Of a stretch of 64,000 nucleotides of DNA, positions 22,590 to 34,330 are shown piece after piece (positions within the stretch are counted from its first letter, which is position 1; the number at the start of each line of letters is the position of its first letter). A program made the position numbers and the translations under genes. The notes below the pieces were generated by a model. That model saw only the letters and a list, made by a program, of their open reading frames with translations, was not told the DNA's origin and searched no databases. The stretch spans positions 15,443,001-15,507,000 of the forward strand of contig OX387199.1 in NCBI GenBank assembly GCA_947561715.1, in the 5' to 3' direction. This DNA comes from Ascidia mentula (lineage: Eukaryota; Chordata; Ascidiacea; Phlebobranchia; Ascidiidae).

Positions 22590-23575
22590 TTGCTCTTCTG
22601 GCGTTAATTTTCCTGCAAACTATGTTAAAAGTAAACACACGTTATTAGTTATGTCATAAGCTCACTAACATATCATTAAAATGCGACGTTTTCCTGTGGC
22701 AGAGTCTACATCAAATGTCATCCAAAATACAACCTATAAGTATACTTTTTTCCGAACCACGCTTCCAGTGTTGTGTATTGGATCATTCTATGCCCTCTTG
22801 GCGTTTTCAGTCGTTTCACTGCAATTTAATTTAACGGTATTACGCTTCTCAGTGCAAAACGTAACGCCATAAACCATTGATTGGTTATCCAGCGACAATT
22901 AACAGCGCGATGTATTTACAGAATATATGGTGAAAACTTTGGATATTTTGACAATTGAAATGATAGTTACACCCGCTTCACTGGTTGGGTTGTGTAGTAA
23001 CTAAACGTGAAATAATGTAAAAAATATCTTCTCCTGTCAACTTTCAGGGAGAATGCCAACAGCTTCCCTTCCAACATCTGTTGTAATTTGAACTATTCCG
23101 GAAATAAAGCTAAACGCGATTCAGGAAATCATGGGCGGTTGTTGTCTGATGTCAAACGTTAGCATTGTATATTCATGAACACTTCGGCAAACCTGTTAAA
23201 TGTAACCTGCACACTTTATTAGTTGTTTCATAAGCTTACCAACATACCCTTGTAAATGTTGGAAACCCGGATCTTTTTACACAGTTGCCTGCCCAAGCTC
23301 GCCCTAACTCGGTGGTATCGCATAACGACCCATAATAAAGCCATGGAAAGGTGACTTTACCTTGACACACGATGCCTCTCCTGGGGGTCAGGCCTTTGCT
23401 GGTGGAAAAGGGGAATTGACTTCTCAGAGGCAACTTTAAATTAATGTATATATATAGCAGGACTGCTTTTAGACATCATTCCATCAATGTTCTTTGCCTT
23501 TTTCTTCTTGTTTGCTTGTTTCGGGAAGCGATAATACTTGCACGCACAGTAAAAGAAACACGCCTTTTTTGCATT
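22590..23575 (+). repeat. Repeat X, copy 3
   Basis: Close copy of 16165-17188 and 18170-19165, followed directly by a poly-G tract and the second METTL27-like unit. The 63-codon frame inside (from 22681) is not conserved in the other copies. Confidence 0.75.
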
Positions 23576-23654
23576 GGGGGGGGGGAGGTAGGAGCATTTA
23601 TGAAAATAAATATTGCATTTATTCTTTTGTTTTAGACGTTTGATTTTGAAAAGG

Positions 23655-23790
23655 GTTGAACCAGCTTGGCTGCAATGCCTTGGCTGCGATGCCAGTGAAC
23701 CTAATGATTGAGATGGGATGGCTGAGCTCATCAAAATCCTGCTCATGTGGCGCGATTTTGTCTTATCATGCGATAACTTGACACATATCT
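23655..23790 (+). mobile_element. SINE tail fragment, second unit
   Basis: Copy of 19827-19990 carried along by the duplication; it contains TGCCTTGGCTGCGATGCC. Confidence 0.6.
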
Positions 23791-23855
23791 GTGATGTTAT
23801 TTAAAACATTTAAAACGAATGAAGATCAAAACAACATTTTTGTTTTTACCCTAAG

Positions 23856-24308
23856 GTACTGGTCGATGCGCTGTGATGCTCCGAAGTGCTGGATGGAAAG
23901 GGAACATTGACTGCATCGAAGGGTGCAAGGAAATGATAGACGTTGCGCGCACAAAAAACGTGTACCGGCATGCTTGATTTACAGGGTCGATTAGATTTAG
24001 AATTATCACATGTATTTTTCGTTTTCAACTGCTAGCACTATCGGTGTCCCTTGATCTTAAGTTTTATTCATCAAAGCAAATTCAAAACAAAGAGAAATAA
24101 ACAAATATTAGTTGTTTTTGAGGCAGTGTGCATATTATAGTTGACAATCTTTTAACCACATGACAATGCTAAACGCTTTAAATGTAGGAACTTGTACCAG
24201 CAAGTGATAAAAGGCGACTCTCAACTTCCTGTACCAACAAAGAGCTATGACCTCGTGTTATGTGTTGGGGGATTAAGTTTTGGTCATCTTCCCCACGATT
24301 GCTTGGAG
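23856..24308 (+). pseudogene. Truncated second copy of the METTL27-like gene
   Basis: Only exons 2 (23856-23967) and 3 (24188-24308) are present, with their intron. They still encode GTGRCAVMLRSAGWKG and YDLVLCVGGLSFGHLP with one visible residue change (N to K before SYDLV). Exon 1 is missing from the preceding sequence and exons 4-5 were not found before homology ends near 25265. The donor after exon 2 is GC instead of GT. It arose with the duplication of about 19765-21475 into 23592-25265. It is a host gene fragment without a start, motif I first half or C-terminus. Confidence 0.85.
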
Positions 24309-24439
24309 GTAAAATAAGTACCGCCTGACGTCGATTACGCATTAATATATTTCAAAGCACACACATACAGACATGAGGTTGACTGGCGTAGCAACCAAGA
24401 CAATGCATCCCACCGGAAAGCCACGTTTTCATGAAATGT

Positions 24440-24735
24440 CGGAGTGAGATCTGCAACACAAAGCTCCCAGTGAGACCTTGGGCTTACCGGAACCAACGAT
24501 ATACAAACTCAGTTGATTGATCGTTGGCTCCGGTAAGCCCAAGGTCTTACTGGAAGCTATGTGTTGCAGATCTCACTCTTCAAACCACACTGTGAGCTTG
24601 ATGTTTCAGATCGTGTTTGAAAACAGTCCAGCTTGCCTGCATTGCCTTGGCTGCGATGCCAGTGAACCTTTTGTCCATCGAAATATTATATTTGAGATTG
24701 CCAACTAGAAATGGCCTGCACAGTGGGGCGAACCT
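24440..24735 (+). mobile_element. Second copy of the hairpin SINE
   Basis: Duplicate of 20646-20945. The inverted arms are still nearly complementary, with separate small changes in each arm. The SINE tail follows (TTGCCTGCATTGCCTTGGC). Confidence 0.7.
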
Positions 24736-25261
24736 GCCTTGTCACTGAAGAGCGTATATATATATAAACATACATATATTGGCCAAGCAACACAACAAAC
24801 CCTACGGAGGGGGGACACCACATCCCGTCTGTGTCTGAGGGAAATATGAAAGAATCGGGGAAATCTATGAATACCATTGTTAGTTTTGGAAGTATTTCCA
24901 CGGTTTAGTCCCCCTGCAATTTTTTGTGATGTTCAAAAAGTGGTTTTATTGGACCGGCACATTGTTTTTTTCTGAAGAGCCCTTGCATACATTAACACGC
25001 CCTTGAAAACCGCATTGGTTTTGCCTATAATGTTGCTCGGAAATCGAGCTTATTGCTTAAATTTTGACATCTCTTTGCTTCCCTGTCATCAGTGCTACAT
25101 GGCTGTAAATTAAGGATTTTGTGTCCTCAAGTCAGCATCACCCGCTGAATGATAAACGTATATTGCAAAATATTTTCGACTTAACGATTTATTTAGAAAT
25201 ATAAACTGACTAAACGTTTTTGTCATGGATCCTTGCATACAATATTATGCGCTCCATGGAA

Positions 25262-25440
25262 ATGGCATAGCAAAAGCTAAATCAAATGACATTCAAAATA
25301 CAACATATAACTTTCCTATTTTCCGAACCATGATTCCGGTGTTGTATGTTGGGTCAATCTATGCGCTCTAGGCGTTTTCAATCGTTTCACAAATTTTACT
25401 TTAACGCTATTACGCTTCTCAGTGCAAAACGTAAAACCCT
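25262..25440 (+). repeat. Repeat X, fragment at the right edge of the duplicated region
   Basis: Matches the early part of repeat X (CATATAACTTTCCTATTTTC and GTGTTGTATGTTGGGTCA). The following 25441-25749 is the 3' flank of gene B and includes the conserved block 25610-25690. Confidence 0.6.
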
Positions 25441-25609
25441 TTTTTTTCCTGAAAAAATTTGGTTGGAACTTGTAACTTATCAGAATTGACAACTATAGGA
25501 CATTATTTAACCTCTCAACAACGTGTTTATTAGTTACGATAGAAATGGGCACAAAATGTTCGCAATCAACAAACTGTGAATTATAATGAGAAATGTGAAT
25601 TTTATGTTC

Positions 25610-25690
25610 AAATTACTATGCCATCACAAACTAAATAGGATTATACACATGGAATGTACACAGGACGTTAAAAACAATATTCGTTTCCGT
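25610..25690 (-). other. Conserved 3' flank block of gene B
   Basis: On the minus strand this aligns with 9395-9475: CCATGTG.ATAATCCTATTTAGTTTGTGATGGC. It lies 60-140 bp after the last coding exon and is likely 3' UTR. Confidence 0.55.
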
Positions 25691-25749
25691 CCATTCATTG
25701 TCATGAAAAAGCACTTCATATTTTTACACAAACTGAATGCAAGGTTTAC

Positions 25750-28700
25750 TTACAAAGTAGTTTCTGCTTCAATCACAACTAAACTTTCTCTGAAAGCAAC
25801 CACAACCATATTTTCCTGTAGTTCTTTCTGTGATTTGCGCATGAAAACGGCCTGAAGGCCATCCCAAACTGTATCATAAAGCAGTTTTGGTGCTTTGGAG
25901 TAGATGAGGGGATTTAGAGAGCTGTTGATGGGAAGCAGGATAATTGCTGACACAGCGTATATCACTGGAGGCATAGGGAACTCCACTGAAGTTTACAAAT
26001 GCCATGATGGAAATTGGAACCCAGCACAGAAAATCAGTAATTATCAATCGGTAGATTTTCTTTTGCATTTCTACTGAAAAAAAAAAATGCAATAATGCTA
26101 TCAAATGTCTGCAAATATCGATGTTTTTACCTTTGTTTTGTGTTGCTACCCTTCCATCTCTTGGTCTTTTATTCACTTGCCTGGCACTGGCAGTTGACTT
26201 CTTACCCATCCAAAAATACGCAATTGCCACAAATATGAAGGCCAGGAAGTTAAGAGTAATAATGGCGATTGAATATCCCCACGCCTTGTCATTTGTTGTT
26301 ACATACAGTTTGCTGATGCAAACACTGCTGCTGCTGTAATATCTACACATAAACAATTAAATGCCTAAAAAAATAAAAATTTTGGGCCAATGAAAACAAA
26401 CCCCAAATATCCAGAAATATCAAATAGCTCAGTGTAATTGTAATCTTCAAGAATATCCAAAAAATCAATCCAGAAATTAGCATATTTCACTCGCATGAGG
26501 GCAGTGCTGAGTACTTGCGAATCGTTGCTTGTAAAGTTGTGTTGGAAAGCAACAAATCGATCCATGAAGTTATTCATGCCTACATAAATAACGCTATTGC
26601 CATTCGAAGCTGATTTGATAACCAATGTCTACGACAATATCTTACTAGAAAAGTCGACTGCAACATTGTCAAAAAACGGGTTCTCATTCATCCAAGCTTT
26701 GGGCTCGAACAAATGTTGAAGTTGAGTTGTGAGTGGAATAAAAGCAATTGTAAACGAGAATACCCAGGAGAGAATAATGGAAAGGATGACTGTTTTCAAT
26801 TCCGGTTTCAAGAATGCATCGAGTGGCTGAAACAAAAGAGAACATTGACCTATTTTCATTAAAAGCAATAAGTTTGCAAGCTCGGTGTTTATTTCAAATG
26901 GAGTGGTAGGGAATGCAGTTGTCAGTTCGAATCACATCGGACTGAAAATTGTTTCCTCTTTCGTTACTCTGTATACAACTGTTTCACTCACGTTTTTCAC
27001 AGCATACAGTCGAAATATGGTCAACAGAACCATTGTAAACACCGATGTTTCGCTTGAAAGTAAAACCAAGATACCCATTACGGTGCAACTTCCGCTTGAT
27101 CTCCAAAAAAGGTCATTAGCACAATAATTTCCAGAGTATCTGAGACCGGCGACCCCCAGCATAATCAGATAAACTCCCATGAGTAGATCTGAAACGGATA
27201 GATTGAAAACGAGAAGATGGTTTGTGCGAAATGCAGCAGATTGTGATTCTGTCGTCGCCAACGCTTTGCTTTCCATCACCATGACAACCTCAAAACAAAT
27301 CAGTGAAATACTTAAACTTGTTCTTATTGTGCAACGAAGACAAAACAAACTTGGAATAATTACCAAATTTCCGACAATGGCGAGCATCCCCATTATCCAC
27401 ACAATGGCTCGTAGAAATGAGTTTGCAATCAACTCGTATCGTGATGAAAATATGTTTTCGTCAGACATTTTTGTTTTTGTTGGACACTCGTCTGTCCAGT
27501 CGGAGCAGTCGCCGACTCCATTGAATTTCTGCATGGATTAAACTTTAAAGTTAAGTTGGCAATATAATTTCCGACTTCTTTGCAATTGTTGCGAAAAAAA
27601 CAATAATTGGTTGATAAACTGGTGCTAAACCTTTTGCGGTGTGCTTGTCCGGTAATGTGTAAGAAACATGATTTGTGCAGTGGGGTCGCACTCAAACTAG
27701 TGTTGTTTGATATTCGTCCTTTCAACATTGGGCGCTTCCAAAAGTTTCATTCATATTGTCATTTTATTTAATGATTAAAGTATCCCCCTAAGCCGTTCGG
27801 CTTCGAACTTTTGGCTTGACGTTGACCCGTTAATGCAGGGTGAACTGAGTGGATAAAAGGTCGTTCTTAATCGCTACTGATACTTCAGACACACCCGCCT
27901 CTTTTGGCCGAATTTGGGATTTTTACTAATTTCCGTGACAACAGTAACATGCACGTAGTCAAAACCTGTTTGCAACAGGACACAAAATTTTAAATATTAT
28001 TAACATATGTTTACCTTCTCCTTCTTAACAAACAATGGATCTTTGTTTTCGCAATAAAACCTTTCGTCCTTTGTGCAGTTTATTTCGTCACTTTGATCAT
28101 CGCAATTAATTGTGAGGTCACAAACATCCGATTGGTTAATAGAAATCTGAAAATCACAAAAATCTGTAGAATACTGAAACCGTCTTTGTGGTTAACACCA
28201 AACAATACTGAACAACAGACACCGATACCTTTGCCTTTTATACATAAAATACAGCATTGAAGAGGTAAACATGAAGTCTTGCAATTAGGTCTGTTTAAAT
28301 TTTTTAAACAATTGTTGAGAAAAATAATTTTACTTTGGTTCCGTGTAATGCTGGACAGTAGAATCTTGTTTCCTTTGTGCACAATTCTTCTGGATATTCG
28401 TCACTTTTATCCTTGCAATCGATAAAACCGTCGCAGATTTTCGACGTAGGAATATTGAGAAGTCCGTCTTTTGTGTCGCAGCTTTTCCGAAGTTTGCAAA
28501 GTTGGGGATCTTCATCGTGGTCGAAGAATCCTGTGTGATGAATGGAGATCCAACCACCGCAATCACGACTTCCGTCGCACAACTGTTCGTTTTCGAACGA
28601 CATCCATCCCCCATCCTACGTAAAACACATATACTGGAAGGAATATTTTTGTTACTATTTTAAACGAATATTCCTATAGCTCTAAAAGAGTAAAAGACGA

Positions 28701-31700
28701 TCCGTACCGGTATAATTACAGAAATATTAATTTCGCCTGTTGGCATCTTCAGTTTCTGTCTAAAACAGAATAGCAATAAAAAATTAAAAAACACAAAAAA
28801 AAGTAGCCAAACGCAAAAAAAGGTGTAGGGAGCATGGGCCGTGACGTGGAACTGCGAAAAGGCGATAACGCACACAGAATACAAAAACAGTGACGGAAAT
28901 GAGGACAAAAACATGGGAGAGTGCAAAGATAGTCATTTTATACGGGATAAAATCATTGGCTGAATGTTTATTGACGCCCTGAGGTCGTTTAGCCATTTTT
29001 CTTTACAAATATCTAAAATAACCATGGGAGGTTCTTGGACAAAAATTACCGTAAAACAATGTGCAATGCCTGGTTTGTTTTCAAAAAAGATGGGGTGTTT
29101 ATTTAGGTAGTGTTTTGCCAGCGCCATCCTGTCCCCTTTGGCATCTTTAAAACAACCTACTCGCCATGTGGAACGGTGTGAATTCCACCTCGTGCAAAAA
29201 CGATTTTTTATTTGTCCAACAAATTGTTCTTTACATGTTGTGCAGGTTGCCACGTAAATTCCGTATTTCTTGCAAGTAAGTTTTTGTCGGAGTGGTTTGG
29301 TGGAAATGGATGGTGATACAGGTGGCAGAGTGGACCATTGACTCAAAATTCTTTCGGCCGCCGCATAATGCGCATTTACCGCAAGGCCGAGAATACCCAT
29401 CAACCTCCGTGTTTCGAAGTGCAAGGGCACGGTGGTTTGTCAAAATGGCGCCAAATGGTGGAAGCTGCATGTTTAAGAGTTCTTTCCTTTGTGGAGAGTT
29501 TTTTCCTTTGTGGAGAGCCCCGAAAGTGGACTCACTGTTGTGGTTTTTAATTTTTTATTGCTATTCTGTTTAAGACAGAAACTGAAGATGCCAACAGGCG
29601 AAATTAATATTTCTGTAATAATTAAAGACCTTATACTGGTATTGTCTTTTACTCCTTTGGTGTTCTAGGAATATTATCTTGATTTGTAAAGACAAATCCG
29701 CCGGTCACCGACTTGCAAAGGCTGATTCCTGCGGTCAATTTCTGACGTTTTTCTCTAATTTAAACGAATTCTTTTGTTGATTATTGTAAGGCTCGTCTGG
29801 AATTCGTGGCTGTTACATTGAATAGCAGTTGTGTTGTAGCCTGGTAAGCTAATTTGCGATGCAACCGTAATTAATGTAACATATTCCCACTTACGTAACA
29901 CTCCCACCACCCCTGTGCGCCGCTGGTTGTTGTTAAGCTGTCGTTCTTTACTTCCTCATCAACACTAAAAATATTCAATTGTTTGTAATTAAAAACTCAC
30001 GTTTTGTTTAGTAATGATTTCAGAAACACAAGGCAACTTTTATTTAATAATTGTTGCGTCCCAAAGCGAAATGGATATTTTCAAACTGCCGTGAAACGAA
30101 TCCATTTTACTTGCGATGTTTCATCGAAATGGAAAAAACGGCTTTACACAACAACACAAGAGCAACTAATGTTCATGTCGTTTATCATTTAATTTTATGA
30201 TTTTAGTGTTCATTAACAGTTTTTGGGTTTACACTTTCATTGGTATAATATCCTCTACGTAAATTACAGGCGGTTAAAACATGCGAAAAACTAAAATTAT
30301 GTAAATGGAAATGTTTTTGTGGCAGTGAGCTGGAAACAACCCATATGATTATGTTTCATACCGAACTGTTCCAGGATGTCGTCGGCGTTAAATTGTGCAA
30401 CGTTATACAGTGTCCAGATATGTTGTTATTTTAAACTTTTTGTACATTGATTGCACAATGGAATATCAACTTGCTCATGGTTATATAACTTTTTCGGTTG
30501 AATCGATTTATTTATTTGCTCCCACAGTGAGGACAGACAGCTTTTGAATCACTTACTAATGAAATTTGCCACAATTTTTGGTTTTCCCAGATTGACAAAA
30601 ACATTCGTCACTTTTATCAGGACAGTCGATGACGTCATCACAAACACTTGACTGTGGGATGATCATAGGGTCATTTGTACATTGGAAACATAAACGATGA
30701 TTAAACGTCTGAGAGCTTCGAATGTCTCTGTAAATGACACATGTGAATTTTGTCTTATCTTGAACGGTATTTTAAACCAACCACAACTGTTTTTTAATAC
30801 CTAACATCTTCATTTTCAAAGGTGTAACATAAGTCAGATTTGTCATCGCAATCGGCAATGTCGTCCCATAAAAACATTTGCGGAAGATTGCAATTCCTGC
30901 CATTCCGAACACATTTAAACTCATGTCCATTATTCCAGTGTTGAAAAGCTGGACAGTCATTGCAAGGATCGCCATCACAAACAGTCGAACGTTTCCAACA
31001 AGTTGAATTCGGACACTGAAAGTGGGAGGCGCAAAGGTACTCACATGGTAAATTCCCCTTACAATTAACAAGTCCGTCGCAGATTTCATCTTTCGTTTGG
31101 TCACAGGAAGTATTTGATCGATTCTTCGTGTTATAACAGACTCCATAATTGTCGAAACAATTACAAGGTTGTTTGGGACTACACACAAATAACGGATAAT
31201 ATGTTTAAAATGTCTGCTTTTAAATATAGTTACCCAAAATACGCTTTGCTGTCATCTATGCCTTGCTCAGAAGCTTTCCCTTTACAACTACATTCATCAC
31301 TCATATCAGGGCAATCTATGACGTCATCACAAACACTTGACCTTGAGATAATCATGGTGTCATTTAGGCATTGGAAACAAAGCCTCTCGTTCAAGGATGA
31401 AAAGTTACGAATATCTCTGCAATAGTAAATTTGTTTCGTTGATTTTTATTAAAAACTAAAAGGAATTAATGTTGTTCCGTTGAAATATCTTCAACGTTGA
31501 TTTTAACAACCATTTCGTTTGCAATAGAAACACAACTGAATGGCTATATATTGCAAGTCTCGATGCTTCCAAAGAACCAAAGAATTCGGTTGGCAATCTT
31601 TAATAACTATTGCTTCTATTACTAACAAGCCGCTTAAATGGTCAGTTTTACGAAATCCTTGCCCCTATGCTTGGGGTTTAACTTCTAATATTGGCACTCG

Positions 31701-34239
31701 CGAAGCAGAGCGGTCATGTGCACCTTCAACCCTACTTTACGTTTGGTCTCCCAAATTTGTTGTAAGCCGATGCATATAAGCACCCAATGCAATACATTTG
31801 ATCATAAACACGTTTTTTAAATCAATCGAAGCGGTGGGATTAGTTGCGTCGAGGATAAGGCAAACGTATAAAAGGTCTAGTATAAGGTTACGCAAGTGAT
31901 GCTATAATTGGTTTGAATCCTTATTCCATTAGGCTGCAGCGACGCTATTTGCATAAACCAAGCTATTGCCTAAAGATTGGCAGAACTCAACATTCATAAT
32001 AAAGCTTTCATCGAAATTTTATATGCGCAGTATAGAGGAGCATTACCGTGACCAAGCTGTTGTAAGATGGTGTAAGTGGTCAGCTTTTACTTCATTTTTG
32101 CCAAAACAACAAAAGACTAACGCACCCTTTATAGTTCATAGACTGAGGCACATTTTGTTTTAATTTTCCTCATTTCAAAAGTGTTCCTTCTCCTCCTAGT
32201 TTTATCCTAGCTTAACATTTTGTCAACCAGCTCCAGTGTTTTTGTTGCAATAGAAATGGTTGATCTCAGATATGCCATCGTTTGCTCAGATATAAATATA
32301 TTGCTTCAATTATATAACTTACGATTTGATGCTTATCTGTAACACCTTAAGTTGTTTTGCAAAGCATTTGATCAGATTTGTTACTACGATACAAGACGGT
32401 TTGGAAATACCTGACGTCTCCGTTCTCAGAGGTGTAACACAAATCAGATTTATCATCACAATCTGCAATGTCGTCCCATAGAAACATCTGCGGAAGATTG
32501 CAATTCCTGCCATTTCGCACACATTTGAATCCATGTCCATTATTCCAGTGTTGGAAAGCTGGACAGTCATTGCAAGGATTGCCATCACAAACAGTCGAAC
32601 GTTTCCAACAAGCTGAATTCGGACATTGGAAATGGGAGGGGCATCCACCGTCACAAAGCGTTTTTCCAACACATTGGATTATTCCTTTGCAAAACTCCCT
32701 CACTCTGAGGGCGCATTCTTTGTTTGATTTGCCGATGTTAAACTTGTTGTCGCAGCTGGAAAAAAGTATAAACACATTTCGTCACAATAATTTGGCGAGA
32801 GTAGTGTTTGTAAAAGTTTAAAGATAATTGTTGTCAGATCTGATTATAAGTAAATGTTAGTTTTGGTTAAAAATAAATCATAGGGTTTGAACTCAATACT
32901 CCTAGCTATTCAGTCCCCATTGCTCTGCCGACTGATCTATAGAAGAGATTTCGGCAGTTAGAGCTGGTTGGTTGTGATCCAATTTGTTCAGACGACTAAA
33001 GCAGTCTCTTTAAACGATTCGATATAGCGGGAAAATATATCAGAGACAAGAAGAGACTTTTTTCAAAAAGTTGTGGAAATTCCGGAAGCACGCAAAGTAT
33101 CTTCCGTAACGCTCAGTGACCAACACAAGAAAACCGAAAAATGTTTAATTTGTGCTGTTGTGAAGTTAGAGGAACTTTCGTTTCATGACAGACGCGGACC
33201 GTGATGCTCTAATGTTTTTTTTTACAAAAAAAAAAATTTGAACGCATGAGTTTTTGAGACTGTTTTATTAGGCTTTCGTCCATTTTTAGTTAAAGTCAAA
33301 CCCTGATAAAATCGTTTTTTCTTTCGTCAACACCAATACTTCGAATGTAGATAAGGGCCTTCACCTCATGTACGGACTGGTGAGGTTTTTGGGGTAAGTG
33401 GAAAAGTTGGCCGGTTTCTCATCACTTCTGTCCCTGCAATTGGTGCGGCGATGACCTTTACAAAACCACTTAGCAGGCACACTCCTCCCATTATCACAAG
33501 TGAACACTGCATAAAAGACATGAACGTAAATCTATATAACAAATACATTGAATTAATTTAGAGGTTACGATGTGTAACAAAATACTTACTTTCATCAAGT
33601 TTATACTGCGCTGAAGTGAGTGTGATGATGGAGGCCAGGACTCCAACCTTTAACCAATACCTGATAAAACACACAGCGAGTTTATGTCTAGTAATTTGTG
33701 GGCTTGTTGCTCAAAAGCTTAGAGGAAATATTCAGTATTTCTCGAAAGCTCAAGAAAAGCTTCATATTTTTTGATGACACTCATAGTGAAAGTGTTTTAT
33801 TGGCACCACACTGGTTCTACCAGATATACTTCAAACCACATTTAGTTTCCTCCAGCCGATCCTTAGGGTTTCCATCGCTTCCAAAGGCCCAGGAAATATT
33901 GTAAGCCACTGTTTAAACCAGCTGTCAGATTGTGGCATGGCATTTGTTCGACAATAACGGACCACAATTTCGTCCCACAATGCGACTGGCAAAGCGTGCA
34001 ATTAAAATGCAATTAATGAGACCTACTTTATAAACCCTAACCCAAACCATGAAAAGACGTTGCAAGTCAATAACAACATTCATTAGTTAAAAATTTCCGC
34101 GCTTAGTTCGACGCCGGAAGAAATTTATGATCAATATTATCCCACGCGAAACATATGTCTATATATTGTTTTTAAGACAAAAATGTTGATATTTTTTAAC
34201 ATGGAGTGAATTTGAATAGCTCACAAACCTTGCTCCCAT
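25750..34239 (-). CDS. Receptor gene B: multi-LDLa 7TM receptor, complete exon set
   Basis: Exons in coding order: 34239-34229 (MGAR start, 11 nt), 33660-33590 (signal peptide, YWLKVGVLASIITLTSAQ), 33506-33365, 32755-32411, 31416-31234, 31178-30801, 30727-30557 (LDLa modules), 29964-29895 (linker), 28615-28334, 28146-28015, 27528-27364 (last LDLa plus TM1), 27288-26992 (TM2-TM3), 26826-26646 (TM4), 26579-26402 and part of 26342-26131 (long loop 2, then TM5), 26070-25750 (TM6-TM7). Phases agree throughout. Expected to be a membrane receptor with an LDLa ectodomain; ligand unknown. CWVP (TM6) and NPLIY (TM7) are present; the DRY position reads FRL. One base too many between TM6 and TM7 puts the continuous frame off after VPYASS, ending at 25874, while the TM7 frame remains open to 25750. 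The 75-nt intron after TM1 has no stop. A PLE sits in the intron 28616-29894. Confidence 0.82.
26885..26945 (+). repeat. tRNA-like relic in the TM3-TM4 intron of gene B
   Basis: It has AGCTCGGTG (A-box-like), then CAGTTCGAATCAC (B-box-like). It is antisense to gene B, as the corresponding relics are to genes A and C. Confidence 0.45.
28718..28759 (-). ncRNA. Hammerhead-like motif, left PLE arm
   Basis: Minus strand: stem I ACAGAAA / TTTCTGT (7 bp), core CTGAAGA (CUGANGA consensus), stem II GCC/GGC, then GAAA. Inverted twin of 29575-29616. Confidence 0.6.
29575..29616 (+). ncRNA. Hammerhead-like motif, right PLE arm
   Basis: ACAGAAA (29575-29581) pairs with TTTCTGT (29610-29616). Between them are CTGAAGA, stem II GCC-AACA-GGC, GAAA and a short TTAATA stem III. 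The core agrees with the CUGANGA...GAAA consensus. Confidence 0.6.
32880..32945 (-). repeat. tRNA-like (SINE head) relic in a gene B intron
   Basis: Minus strand: TAGATCAGTCGGCAGAGCA (A-box region), an anticodon-arm-like segment, then GAGTTCAAACCC (B box). The spacing is close to that of a tRNA. It differs in sequence from the main SINE of the window. Lies between exons at 32755 and 33365. Confidence 0.5.
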
Positions 34240-34330
34240 ATTTAGTCTGTCGGATTCCGCCCTGGCGCGTCTTTGATCAACCAACGACTTCTACAACCCA
34301 AAGTGCATTGAGTTGTGCAACTTAAAGTTT
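34240..34330 (-). promoter_or_regulatory. Upstream region of gene B
   Basis: The element TTGGTTGATCA (an inverted CCAAT core) lies about 45 bp before the ATG. The same 11-mer lies about 59 bp before the ATG of gene D (near 58861). No TATA box was identified. Promoter function is inferred. Confidence 0.35.

Larger units (their letters stand above)
28686..29660 (-). mobile_element. 5'-truncated PLE in an intron of gene B, with inverted ends
   Basis: On the minus strand the element encodes a CGKCALCGG linker and a GIY-YIG domain (YGIYVATCTTC, FVGQIKN, TRWNSHR) ending at 28933. The reverse transcriptase is missing. Arms of about 105-118 bp at 28686-28790 and 29542-29660 are inverted copies of each other; each holds a hammerhead-like motif. 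The target was the intron between the linker exon and the next LDLa exon of gene B. Confidence 0.82.

Noticed and set aside
22681-22872. 63-codon frame with a hydrophobic segment
   Set aside because: Lies in repeat X and is not kept open in the other two X copies.
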